This document shows positions 1 to 7,700 of a stretch of DNA of 15,393 nt, one piece after another. The translations under genes were made by a program, and so were the position numbers. The notes under the pieces were generated by a model, which was given only the letters and a program-made list of their open reading frames with translations, searched no databases and was not told where the DNA came from. Source of the stretch: an uncultured Lachnospiraceae bacterium (lineage in GTDB: Bacteria; Bacillota; Clostridia; Lachnospirales; Lachnospiraceae); the NCBI GenBank assembly GCA_910579325.1, contig CAJTTU010000059.1, positions 6,624 to 22,016 of the forward strand, in the 5' to 3' direction. Position 1 is the stretch's first letter, and each line of letters begins with the position of its first letter.

Positions 1-300
1 GGAGAATTCTCCGGGAATGGTTTTGCCAATGATCTGAAGCACACGGAGGGCGTACTGTCGATGGCCAGAGCCCAGCACCCTGACAGCGCAGGTTCGCAGT
101 TCTTTATTATGCATAAAACCTCTCCTCATCTGGACGGCGCTTATGCCGCTTTCGGAAAGCTGACCGAGGGCTGGGATGTGGTCGACAAAATGACTCAGGT
201 GCCCACCGACTGGTCTGACCGTCCTTCCACGGAGCAGAGGATGAAAAGTGTGACTGTAGAGACATTTGGCGTTGATTATCCGGAACCGGAGAAATGTTAA
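1..300 (+). CDS. Cyclophilin-type peptidyl-prolyl cis-trans isomerase, 3' part
   Basis: The reading frame is open from base 1, so this is the last 99 residues of a gene that begins upstream. Cyclophilins catalyse cis-trans isomerisation of X-Pro bonds and assist protein folding. The visible part carries the cyclophilin core: GEFSGNGFANDLKH at the start, then the hallmark SMARAQHPDSAGSQFFIMH segment (about residues 20-38 of the visible part), then HLDGAYAAFGKLTEG, which matches the usual LDGxxxxFGxV strand. The gene ends in a short charged tail with Cys as last residue. Whether the missing N-terminus has a lipoprotein or signal sequence cannot be seen. The stop codon lies inside the next gene's start region, suggesting translational coupling. 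Family assignment is secure; paralogue identity is not. Confidence 0.93.
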   Translation, partial: GEFSGNGFANDLKHTEGVLSMARAQHPDSAGSQFFIMHKTSPHLDGAYAAFGKLTEGWDVVDKMTQVPTDWSDRPSTEQRMKSVTVETFGVDYPEPEKC

Positions 301-1805
301 AAAGATTATCAGATCAGACGATTGAAACCAGGAAAAGAGCGGCGTTGATCTGTCTGGCATTCTGTGTCAGCATATTGCCGCTGATCGCGATCGCGCCTTT
401 TGATCATCCGTCGGCAGACGACTATAATTATTCTGTGCTTACCTTTCACAGATGGGCGCAGACGGGATCGCTGCTGCAGGTGTTAAAGGCAGCTGCCGAA
501 ACGACGGTATATTATTTCAATGAGTGGCAAGGGCTGTATGTGTCTCCGTTTTTACAGGCGCTGCAGCCTGCTGTATTTGGAGAGGCAGCTTATATGGCGG
601 GGCCTCTGTTTCTGTTGTTCATTCATGTGGCGTCTACTCTCTTTTTCTTTCACGTGCTGATCAGGAAAGTCTGGAAGGGGACCAGAAGCCAGTGGATGGA
701 GCTGTCCTGTATCGGTCTTTTTCTGATGATTCAGATGATGCCCAGCGCGGTGGAAGGCTTTTACTGGTACAACGGAGCGGTCAATTACACTTTTTTTTAC
801 GCGCTTCTGATGCTGATGACAGGCCTGACCTGGTACTGTGACCAGTCGGGGCGGAGATCGGTGAGGGTCAGTCTGACCATCTTCCTGTCGCTGATGGGCT
901 TTATTCTGTCCGGGGGCAATCAGGTAACCTCCTTTGTGGGGATTTTATTCTATCTGATCTGCGGCTGCGTCAGATGTGCTGGCAGAGAAAAAAAGAAGTG
1001 TCTGCCGCTTTTTTTGATTTGTCTGTCGGTTACGGCAGGTTTTATTTTGAACGTTACGGCTCCCGGAACCGCCGTGCGCCAGGCCACCTGTCTGGACAGG
1101 CCAGGGGTGGCCGGAACGATCCTGCTTTCGATTTCCGATACCCTTTCCTATATGACGGACTGGCTGCGTCCCTTTTTCCTGATCTGTCTGGCGGCAGCGG
1201 TACCTTCCGCTTATGGAGCGGCGCGAAGTTTTCGAAAGGAAACGGGATTTTCTTATCCATATCCTTTGCTTGCCGTAATTGGCGCAGGGGCAGTGATGTC
1301 GGCTATGTACTGTCCTTCGATCTATGCTCAGGGATCCAGCGGAAATTACCGTTTGATCAATGTGTCCTATTTTATTTTTGTGATTCTGATGATCTTTTTG
1401 CTGATATATATTTTGGGATGGATTTCGGTAAAGCTGGAGAAGAGAGGTTTTCTGGCGCTGGCGGATAGACTGGAGACGCTTGCAGGCAGGATCAGCTGGC
1501 AGTCTGTCGCCGTATACGTGCTGGTATTCCTCGTATTTTTCTATCCGACGCGGGAGAATCTGTCCGGTTTTAACGCGCTGACATCTCTGGTCAATGGCAA
1601 GGCCATGCAGTATGACAGAGAGGCCGATGCCCGGATTGCCCGGATTATGGAGGCGGATGCGGACGAGATCATAGAACTGGAACCCTTTACGGTGAAACCA
1701 AAAGTCCTGTTTTTCGAGGATCTCGACAGATCACCGGACAACTGGAAGAATCAGGCTATGGCAGAGTATTATGGAAGAAGAGGGATTATATTGAGGGAAG
1801 AATAA
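294..1805 (+). CDS. Polytopic membrane protein, DUF6056 / GT-C glycosyltransferase-like
   Basis: A 503-residue, very hydrophobic protein with about ten or more predicted membrane helices. Seen: helix 1 (about 16-36) followed at once by an acidic pair in PSADDYNY (Asp42-Asp43); the aromatic loop FYWYNGAVNY at 156-165; N-TAPG-xxxR at 253-262; and a soluble tail after about residue 425. An acidic motif in the first outside loop plus a W-Y-N-G loop is the pattern I know from DUF6056 proteins and, more loosely, from GT-C lipid-linked-sugar glycosyltransferases; that link is from memory of the family, not a search. A role in envelope polysaccharide or glycan modification is inference. The ATG at 294 overlaps the upstream cyclophilin gene by 7 nt and has only GGAG two bases away, so translation is probably coupled. 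It could also be an O-antigen-polymerase-like protein. Confidence 0.75.
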   Translation: MLKRLSDQTIETRKRAALICLAFCVSILPLIAIAPFDHPSADDYNYSVLTFHRWAQTGSLLQVLKAAAETTVYYFNEWQGLYVSPFLQALQPAVFGEAAYMAGPLFLLFIHVASTLFFFHVLIRKVWKGTRSQWMELSCIGLFLMIQMMPSAVEGFYWYNGAVNYTFFYALLMLMTGLTWYCDQSGRRSVRVSLTIFLSLMGFILSGGNQVTSFVGILFYLICGCVRCAGREKKKCLPLFLICLSVTAGFILNVTAPGTAVRQATCLDRPGVAGTILLSISDTLSYMTDWLRPFFLICLAAAVPSAYGAARSFRKETGFSYPYPLLAVIGAGAVMSAMYCPSIYAQGSSGNYRLINVSYFIFVILMIFLLIYILGWISVKLEKRGFLALADRLETLAGRISWQSVAVYVLVFLVFFYPTRENLSGFNALTSLVNGKAMQYDREADARIARIMEADADEIIELEPFTVKPKVLFFEDLDRSPDNWKNQAMAEYYGRRGIILREE

Positions 1806-1840
1806 TCAGGTATCAGAATAAAAAGAAACGTTTTTATAAA

Positions 1841-1872
1841 AGGGGCCATGATTCTTATGAGTCATGGCCTCT
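1841..1872. terminator. Shared hairpin between convergent genes
   Basis: An inverted repeat with arms AGGGGCCATGA (1841-1851) and TCATGGCCTCT (1862-1872) has one G-U pair on the plus strand and continues with TTC/GAG-like pairing into a TTAT loop. It lies between the stop of the plus-strand membrane-protein gene and the stop of the minus-strand MFS gene. On the minus-strand transcript the hairpin is followed by TTTAT and further T-rich sequence; on the plus side there is only CTTCTG then GATTTT. It probably ends transcription from both sides, better for the minus-strand operon. Confidence 0.7.
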
Positions 1873-1922
1873 TCTGTTCAGATTTTCAAAATATCTGTTT
1901 TCAGAATGTTATAATCCTGGAA

Positions 1923-3356
1923 TTACAGTGAAGATTCTTCTGCTTTTTTCCGCTCTTCAATCTCTTTTTCCATCTGTTCCACTCTGCTCTTGGGAAGACG
2001 GAAGCCGATCAGCAGTACTACTGCGCCAATGATCAGCAGAACGGCGGGAATTACCATCAGAGCGAGACAGATGGATTCTTTCATGGCTACGGAAGCGTCT
2101 TCTACCGCGATTGTCGCGGAAAATCCGCCGATGGCCAGACAGGCTGCCAGCAGCGCGCTTTTCAGTGTACTGGCGGTCTTTAACGGAATATTCTGCAATC
2201 CCATAATCCAGCCGGAAGCGTTCTTTCCGCTTTTCCATTCACTGTATACGGCCGTATCGGCATAGAGGGCGGAAGAACAGGAATAACAACAGCCATATCC
2301 CAGCTGCGCCAGAGAAATCAGCGCTACAACGACCCAGGGACTGGTATAAAGCATTCTGGCTGCCAGCAGCGCGGCCGCCATTACGAAGTAGCAGACAATC
2401 ACGGTAACGCGTCCGCTCAGCATTTTTCCGATATACCGGCTGAAGTACGCGCCGATTACTGCCAGGAACGCGATAATCAGCATATAGCTGGCCTGCATGC
2501 CTTTGTTCAGCGCGATATATGTGAAATAATATACCACGGTTCCGGCTACCATAAAGTTGAACAGCCATTTGGCCAGATCTGCGATCAGCAGGCAGAGCAG
2601 AGGCGGATTGGCAAACAGTGCTTTTAACAGGTCCACCACATTTGTACGGGCACGTTTGGTCTTCGCGGCGTTGGCCAGTTCCTCCGTACCGGTATCCTCA
2701 TAGCCTTCGGTCATCTTAAAGTGGAAAAAGTAACCCGCTACCATCAGCAGAGACATGGAAAGGGAAAGAACCGCGTAAGCGTATTTTTCCGTGAAAATTC
2801 CTGTCAGGATGGCTAAAAACGGCACGCCGAGATAGGACCAGGCGAATTTGGACATATTGTTCCAGGTAGCGCGGCTGGATGCCATGGCCACACGGTCATC
2901 CGGCGTCTTCGCCACCACGCTGATCAGAGACATGTTTGCCGTATAACCCCAGTTGTGCAGAAAACGTGCGCCGAGCATAAAGATGAAAAAGAAAAAGGTT
3001 GACACGGCGTCCGTAGAACCGATCCGCACATACATAAAGAAGTAAAATACCGGCACCAGCCAGTTCACCGCAATCAGCCATGAGCGGTAACGTCCCCATT
3101 TCATCGGCTTGACAGAATTGATCACGCCGCCGTAAATCCATGCGGTAAACGCGTCGATCATCGCCGTAACCGTTGTCAGAAACGCGACGCTGGGCAGACT
3201 GAGCTGCGCCACATTGGTCAGATAAAACGCGGAGTAATAAACTCCCACATTGGTCATCAGCGCGAAACACATATCGCCTACGCCGTAGAAATAGCGTATG
3301 GTTTTACTGATGCCTTTTGGTTTTCCGGTTGTTTGTTCCATAGTTTGATTTCCCAT
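1923..3356 (-). CDS. MFS transporter, GPH (glycoside-pentoside-hexuronide:cation symporter) type
   Basis: A 477-residue twelve-helix transporter. GPH proteins use a Na+ or H+ gradient to import sugars, glycosides and some organic acids. Seen: the N-terminal IRYFYGVGDMCFALM (about 20-34), typical of the GPH start; helix-II segment MIDAFTAWIYG (66-76); and the late-loop signature YADTAVYSEWKSGKNASG (365-382), which matches the conserved (A)D..(D/Y)xEWKTGKRxxG block. A charged loop (217-240) separates the two six-helix halves and the C-terminus is a Lys/Glu-rich helix. The second Asp of the MelB-like D..ND helix-II site is absent (only Asp68 remains). The start is supported by GGAGGG eight bases upstream. 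It is the last gene of the DASS-UROD-GPH operon, 31 nt behind the UROD gene. Substrate unknown. Confidence 0.88.
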   Translation of the reverse strand: MGNQTMEQTTGKPKGISKTIRYFYGVGDMCFALMTNVGVYYSAFYLTNVAQLSLPSVAFLTTVTAMIDAFTAWIYGGVINSVKPMKWGRYRSWLIAVNWLVPVFYFFMYVRIGSTDAVSTFFFFIFMLGARFLHNWGYTANMSLISVVAKTPDDRVAMASSRATWNNMSKFAWSYLGVPFLAILTGIFTEKYAYAVLSLSMSLLMVAGYFFHFKMTEGYEDTGTEELANAAKTKRARTNVVDLLKALFANPPLLCLLIADLAKWLFNFMVAGTVVYYFTYIALNKGMQASYMLIIAFLAVIGAYFSRYIGKMLSGRVTVIVCYFVMAAALLAARMLYTSPWVVVALISLAQLGYGCCYSCSSALYADTAVYSEWKSGKNASGWIMGLQNIPLKTASTLKSALLAACLAIGGFSATIAVEDASVAMKESICLALMVIPAVLLIIGAVVLLIGFRLPKSRVEQMEKEIEERKKAEESSL

Positions 3357-3387
3357 ACATCATACCCTCCTTTACTTTTTGGTGTAT

Positions 3388-4419
3388 TTATTTTAAGAAT
3401 GGATTTCCGGCCAGTCCGTCTCCTCTGGGCGCGTCGTAATCCGGCCGCTTACAGCTGTATTTGGTAGAACCGTAACGAATCAGCTCATCGTTCACGATGG
3501 CATTCCGCGCTTTTGTTTTAAGCCCTGACTGCGCCACCCAGCTGCCGCCCGGCGACAGCGCGTCGATGGTTTTGTCGATGGATTCCCGGATTTCCGCTTC
3601 GGTGGTGCCGGGCTTGTCCATAAACTGTGTGTCAAATCCTCCCACAAAGCACATTTTATGGCCGATTTCCTGTTTCAGTTCGGCGGGTTTATTGGAAATG
3701 TGCATCGTATTGGTCGCCACGCATCCCATATCTGCGATTTCGCCCAGGATCGGCGCGAAATAACCGCAACAGTGATGCTCGTACATCACGCCGGCTCCGG
3801 TAATACAGTCGATTACCCGCTGCAGATGGGGTTTGATCAGCTTCCGCCATACTTCCGGCGACATAAACATGCCGCTGTTGGAACCGTAGTCGTCGTGCAT
3901 AATCAGAATATCCGGTTTGTAATACTGAATCAGATACTGATAAAGGCGGATTTTATGATCTGCCACCGCGCCGAAAAAGTCATAGCAGGCTTCCGGCTCT
4001 TCCATCAGCGCGCACAGGGCTTCCTGAAATTCCATAACGCTGAATAACCGTTCCCACAGACCGAATCCCACCATTACCCTGGAGAGCCGGCGCTCCCTGT
4101 CCCAGTTTGCCGTATCTTTTGCAGCATATCCTTCCCAGTCCAGCAGGCTCAGATCCGGAAATTTCATATATTCCCGCCATCTGGTGATGTCCGGTACCAG
4201 ATGGATGCCCGGCGTTGGATTTGCCCCGCCGATATTGGGCTCGAAAGTCCAGCTTTGTCCGAACCAGTCGGTAGCCGTTCCCGTGACACAGATGGATTCT
4301 CTGATAAAATCCATTCCCCGCGGCGCGCAGGTATCCATATCTGTGGCAATCGGAAAGAACTCAGGCTCTTTGTGCTGATAGGCCAATAAAGTGTTCTCTT
4401 TGAAACTTAATGTTGCCAT
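3388..4419 (-). CDS. Uroporphyrinogen decarboxylase-fold protein, MtaA/methyltransferase-like
   Basis: A 343-residue protein of the URO-D superfamily. The superfamily includes HemE and the zinc methyltransferases (MtaA, MtbA, CmuA type) that move methyl groups between corrinoid proteins and coenzyme M or tetrahydrofolate. Seen: ILIMHDDYGSNSGMFMSPEVWRK (about 171-193), the family's (D)D.G...G..(i/m)SPe.w block; VMYEHHCCGY (211-220), giving a His216-x-Cys218 zinc-site pattern; and FVGGFDTQ (258-265). A third zinc ligand could be Cys257 or Cys323, which I cannot decide. The HemE N-terminal RQAGRY signature is absent, so heme synthesis is unlikely. AGGAGG lies eight bases before the ATG. It sits between two transporter genes on the same strand, suggesting a catabolic enzyme. 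No corrinoid protein is nearby, so methyl transfer is inference. Confidence 0.82.
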   Translation of the reverse strand: MATLSFKENTLLAYQHKEPEFFPIATDMDTCAPRGMDFIRESICVTGTATDWFGQSWTFEPNIGGANPTPGIHLVPDITRWREYMKFPDLSLLDWEGYAAKDTANWDRERRLSRVMVGFGLWERLFSVMEFQEALCALMEEPEACYDFFGAVADHKIRLYQYLIQYYKPDILIMHDDYGSNSGMFMSPEVWRKLIKPHLQRVIDCITGAGVMYEHHCCGYFAPILGEIADMGCVATNTMHISNKPAELKQEIGHKMCFVGGFDTQFMDKPGTTEAEIRESIDKTIDALSPGGSWVAQSGLKTKARNAIVNDELIRYGSTKYSCKRPDYDAPRGDGLAGNPFLK

Positions 4420-4450
4420 TTCCTCTTCCTCCTGTTTTTGTTAAAATGAA

Positions 4451-4485
4451 ACGTTATTTATGGTAAATCCCCATACAGGTAACGT
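4451..4485. repeat. Intercistronic stem-loop between the DASS and UROD-fold genes
   Basis: The arms ACGTTA (4451-4456) and TAACGT (4480-4485) enclose a second pair, TATGG (4459-4463) and CCATA (4471-4475), with a seven-base loop: 11 pairs with a small asymmetric internal loop. It lies in the 117-nt gap upstream of the UROD-fold gene. On the minus strand it is followed by TTTCATTTTAAC, a weak U-rich run. It could be an mRNA processing or stability element, or a leaky terminator that lowers expression of the two downstream genes. Function is inferred. Confidence 0.4.
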
Positions 4486-4536
4486 ATCCGCATGGCAGAA
4501 TCTCCCCGTGAGAGCATGATGATCAATCATTTCGGT

Positions 4537-5973
4537 TTACAGGATCTGTGCCGCGATCGGGTAGGCGACCAGAGCGATAATCAGTATACAGGGAATTAAG
4601 ATTAAAAATCCGTATCTGGCCATCTGGGCGTTGGTGGTCCATCCCGAACCCGTGCCCAGAACAACCGTCGTCATGGCCGGCGGCGTGGCATAAGCGTAGG
4701 TGGACATCATTCCCAGTGCTACAGCGAGAGCGCCGGCATGAATGCTTTCCAGAGAGGTCGCTATGGGCAGCGCCACCGTGCATACGATTGTTACCGTCAC
4801 CATATTTGAACCGACATTTGTCATGACGGCCGTAACCGCCATCAGCAGAAGGACAAAGGACATTCCTCTGAACACCTCGGCCATTGGTCCCAGATGTACT
4901 TTAATAAATTCTGACAGTCCGATATCGGGATTTGTCATGGCGGAGCCTAGAGCCAGCGCTGAAGCGGCCATAAACATGGAAGGCCATGGAACGGATTTGG
5001 CCCCGTCCGCCAGAGATAGCAGAGGCTTGCCCTCCGTATGAATAATGCACATCAGCATCGTGCCCAAAAGCGGCGGCATAACGGTTCCGAAACTGCTAAG
5101 CCAGGCGGCCGCCGGAGAGATCGGTTTCAGCAGCTCCGGCAGGACCCAGAGGGCGACGACTCCAAAAAAGATGGCTGCGGTCAGCCGTTCTCTCCGGTCG
5201 CTGGAATGTAACGACTGTTTTAAAAAATCCGTATCAATTTTTCTGATGGCCGTCGTATCAGGTCTGAGGATAAAACGGAATATAAGCAGCATGGCGCCGA
5301 CGGAACAGACCGCAGCGGGAATCCCTGCCGCCATATAGGCGGAATAGCTGATTGTCTGCCCGGTAAGTCCCTGATAACTGTTCAGCGCCATCAGCGGGAA
5401 TACATGGGCGATCGGCGTCATGGCCCCTGATATACTGGCGGTGATAATCAGTCCCATCGTCATCAGCGCTGCGAATCTGTCACCTTTTTTTAAACCCAGC
5501 ACGGAAAAGATTTCCTCATTAATAGTCAGGTAGAGTACCACGATCACGGTCGTGCTCATACAGGAACCCAGAAGCAGCACCGAGAAGAAATACAGACAAA
5601 GAAACGGCCATGGTCCTTTTTTCGCGAACCGGGTGGAAAGAAACCATATTGCGCATCTTCTGGTAAACAACGTCTGATTCAGAGCGTAAGAACAGCAGAA
5701 TGTAAAGATCAAAAATGAAATGGCAGGATTTCCGATTGATGACGAAACAAGACTGTTCATGGATAATTCCGGCAGCAATGCCAGCGCCAGCAGACAAAAC
5801 AGAGAAGGCCATGAAATCCCCACCGATATCCATAAAAAGACAGAGCCGGTGAAAATGCCGATCAGCAGCATAGCGCTTCGCGACAGCCCTTCAAATTGCG
5901 TTATAAACGCGAATACGACAATGATTCCGATTGCGGCTAACAGTTTTAACGCTTCCTGATACTGTTTTCCCAT
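4537..5973 (-). CDS. DASS/SLC13-type sodium:anion symporter family protein
   Basis: A 478-residue membrane protein with about a dozen helices and helical-hairpin segments. DASS/SLC13 and related ion-transporter superfamily proteins import di- and tricarboxylates, sulfate or other organic anions with Na+, or exchange anions. Seen: a first hairpin motif SCMSTTVIVVLYL (137-149), where the canonical SNTAT has become C-M-S-T-T; GLIITASISGAMTPIAHVFPLMAL (174-197); the second-half motif TNVGSNMVTV (385-394, keeping Ser389-Asn390); and YATPPAMTTVVLG (428-440), the typical xATPPN-like block near the end. Start chosen because AAGGGGGG lies about seven bases upstream. It is the first gene of the likely operon and follows the regulator gene after a terminator. 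Substrate unknown; an organic carboxylate is the family-based guess. Confidence 0.85.
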   Translation of the reverse strand: MGKQYQEALKLLAAIGIIVVFAFITQFEGLSRSAMLLIGIFTGSVFLWISVGISWPSLFCLLALALLPELSMNSLVSSSIGNPAISFLIFTFCCSYALNQTLFTRRCAIWFLSTRFAKKGPWPFLCLYFFSVLLLGSCMSTTVIVVLYLTINEEIFSVLGLKKGDRFAALMTMGLIITASISGAMTPIAHVFPLMALNSYQGLTGQTISYSAYMAAGIPAAVCSVGAMLLIFRFILRPDTTAIRKIDTDFLKQSLHSSDRRERLTAAIFFGVVALWVLPELLKPISPAAAWLSSFGTVMPPLLGTMLMCIIHTEGKPLLSLADGAKSVPWPSMFMAASALALGSAMTNPDIGLSEFIKVHLGPMAEVFRGMSFVLLLMAVTAVMTNVGSNMVTVTIVCTVALPIATSLESIHAGALAVALGMMSTYAYATPPAMTTVVLGTGSGWTTNAQMARYGFLILIPCILIIALVAYPIAAQIL

Positions 5974-6015
5974 ACAAAACCCCCCTTATCATAGCTCCTT
6001 GACTTCCCTCCATCT

Positions 6016-6060
6016 CTTATAATCATTTTACATAGTTCGACATGATTTTGAAATGTACTG
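6016..6060 (-). promoter_or_regulatory. Possible promoter/operator of the DASS-UROD-GPH operon
   Basis: The 98-nt gap upstream of the DASS gene is where its promoter must lie if the stem-loop beyond it is a terminator. On the minus strand a TATAAG (6016-6021) could be a -10 element, but no good -35 stands 16-18 bases upstream. AATCAT (6021-6026) and ATGATT (6042-6047) form an inverted repeat with 15 bases between, a possible site for an activator. A weak core promoter next to a dyad would fit activator control by the neighbouring PucR-like protein. This is inference from spacing and sequence only. Confidence 0.3.
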
Positions 6061-6071
6061 TGATACAAAAG

Positions 6072-6115
6072 AAGACACATGGGATTGTGCCTGACAGCAC
6101 AATCCCATGTGTCTT
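6072..6115 (-). terminator. Intrinsic terminator of the PucR-type regulator gene
   Basis: A perfect 19-base inverted repeat (arms 6072-6090 and 6097-6115; inner part GGGATTGTGC / GCACAATCCC) with the six-base loop CTGACA. It starts five bases after the regulator's stop codon in the minus-strand direction and is followed there by CTTCTTTT. It separates the regulator from the DASS operon, so the latter needs its own promoter. On the plus strand only TTTTC follows. Confidence 0.88.
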
Positions 6116-6120
6116 TTCAA

Positions 6121-7581
6121 TCAGTTTATTTTTGCCTTCTGTGCAAGTTGTTCTTCTTTTTCCAGGGCATACAGAGAAAGTCTCAGATAATTTCGCGTTG
6201 ACGGATCGTCCAGATCCCAGTTTGTGGTATCTTTTAAAAATTTGATCCGGTAGGTCAGCGTATTTTTGTGTATGTAAAGTCTTTCCGAAGCCCGTTTGGA
6301 GGAACGTTCTTCTTCCAGATATACCTGTAATGTTTTCAGATATGCCATTTTATCTTCATCTTCTTTCCACATACGGCGCAAAACAGGCTCACAGGCACAG
6401 ATGCGCTGCCGCCCCGATGCTTCCATCAGATAATCCGAAGCCAGATTATAAAATTCTGAAAATATTTCTTTGCCGTTGCTCCGGGCGTACGCAGCCTGGT
6501 CAAAAAAATACTGCAGTTCCGAAAGCTCATAGAACAGGCAGCTTAAGCCTGCGTGCAGTTCTTTTTTTCGGCCGCCCTGAGTGACCGTGTGAAAAATCTG
6601 TCTGGCCAGAATATATGGATTCTGGGAATAAAGCAAAAGCATCAATTCTCCTTTGACAATATTGCAGAACATAATAGAATATTGCCTGAATATGATGTTT
6701 TTTACAAATTTCAGCGCACGGGGATCTCCCTTTCGTTCCTTATCGGAAAAGTTAATCAGCAGTACGGCAAAAGCGCCCGGTCGCTGCCCTTTAATGATGC
6801 GCTGGAAATCGTTGACCTTATCGGGCGGAACCGGTTCTCCCAGAATCAGAGACTCGATAATGCCGATATCCAGATATTTTCTGGATTCTCCGGATACCGC
6901 CGCCGTATAGATGGCCATTCGCCGGGACAGATATTCCAGCAGACAGATATCTCCTACGTTGAATACCCGGTTACTTTCCAGCACAGTCAGTTTTTCATAA
7001 TCATGTCCGTGAAATGTGATCGTGACATGCAGGCCGCTGTCCGGCATCAGGGAATCTGGTTTTCCGCAGAACCGGCGGACATTCTGCCGGTAAACGCAAT
7101 CGGAAAATTTCAGGGCGGAGGACATGAAGTTATAGCCCTCCATGGATATCTGTCCGTTTTCCCGGATATATTCCCATTCCGGCGGTATGCCGTTTTTCCC
7201 GAAAGGGCCGCTCATGCCGAGCAGACAGTAATTAGAATCCTGGATCATCACCGGATTTCCAAAGGCTCGCTGCAGCAATTGCGCCAGACTCTGAAAATCA
7301 TTGGACATAATCGCTCTGTCCACTTCATCCAGCCAGTTCTGGTACCAGTCGAAAATTCCCTGAATCAACAGGTATCCGTCGCTGAGCTTCATGTCCCTGA
7401 TGAGAATTGAGCCCTGGTCGCTTTCGCAGATAATATCGTTGGAAAGCTGTGAGATATATACGCAGCCAGGCGCGTAATATGGAAGGGTACTGTTTAAAAT
7501 CGGTTCGGCGTCTTTATCAATCCGCGCTTCGATCTCATAGTTTTTTAGACGATTCGCTATCATCCACATATTTAACTTCAT
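6121..7581 (-). CDS. PucR/CdaR-family transcriptional regulator
   Basis: A 486-residue one-component regulator. PucR/CdaR proteins bind DNA through a C-terminal helix-turn-helix (HTH_30) and usually activate purine, sugar-acid or amino-acid catabolic genes. Seen: an N-terminal region (about 1-110) of the kind common in clostridial PucR proteins; a GAF/PAS-like middle (about 110-230, e.g. VMIQDSNYCLLGMSG); a CdaR GGDEF-like part (about 265-375) including LHAGLSCLFYELSELQYFFDQA; and the HTH at about 415-470 with the diagnostic RLYIHKNTLTYRIKFLK. No receiver domain is visible, so direct sensing of a small molecule is likely. AGGAG lies nine bases before the ATG. Its gene has its own promoter and terminator, and it precedes the DASS operon on the same strand, which is the probable target. 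The effector is unknown. Confidence 0.9.
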   Translation of the reverse strand: MKLNMWMIANRLKNYEIEARIDKDAEPILNSTLPYYAPGCVYISQLSNDIICESDQGSILIRDMKLSDGYLLIQGIFDWYQNWLDEVDRAIMSNDFQSLAQLLQRAFGNPVMIQDSNYCLLGMSGPFGKNGIPPEWEYIRENGQISMEGYNFMSSALKFSDCVYRQNVRRFCGKPDSLMPDSGLHVTITFHGHDYEKLTVLESNRVFNVGDICLLEYLSRRMAIYTAAVSGESRKYLDIGIIESLILGEPVPPDKVNDFQRIIKGQRPGAFAVLLINFSDKERKGDPRALKFVKNIIFRQYSIMFCNIVKGELMLLLYSQNPYILARQIFHTVTQGGRKKELHAGLSCLFYELSELQYFFDQAAYARSNGKEIFSEFYNLASDYLMEASGRQRICACEPVLRRMWKEDEDKMAYLKTLQVYLEEERSSKRASERLYIHKNTLTYRIKFLKDTTNWDLDDPSTRNYLRLSLYALEKEEQLAQKAKIN

Positions 7582-7604
7582 ATCATATAACTCCTGATAT
7601 CATA
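7580..7604. repeat. Direct repeat ATATCATA flanking the regulator's ribosome site
   Basis: ATATCATA occurs at 7580-7587 and again at 7597-7604, 17 bases apart, on either side of the CTCCT that is the minus-strand ribosome-binding site. It could be a protein-binding or RNA-level control element for the regulator gene, or chance in AT-rich DNA. Confidence 0.25.
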
Positions 7605-7639
7605 ATGGCGAGGTCAATCAAAACTACATGGCTAAACAT

Positions 7640-7668
7640 ATTATAATCTATCGCGGGGAAATTGCCAA
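7640..7668 (-). promoter_or_regulatory. Sigma-A-type promoter of the PucR-type regulator
   Basis: Read on the minus strand: -35 TTGGCA (7663-7668), a 17-base spacer, and -10 TATAAT (7640-7645). That is 11 of 12 consensus bases with ideal spacing. It predicts a start near 7632 and a leader of about 50 nt before the ATG at 7581. Confidence 0.85.
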
Positions 7669-7700
7669 ACGAAATATTTTTTGCAGGTGACAGGAAGCAG

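Noticed and set aside
3388..4419. Annotation as heme-pathway HemE
   Set aside because: The N-terminal RQAGRY substrate motif of HemE is absent and the gene sits with transporters, not heme genes.
6553..7410. 285-codon plus-strand open frame
   Set aside because: It lies wholly antisense to the well-supported PucR-type regulator, has no family signature, and its composition is that of a shadow frame.
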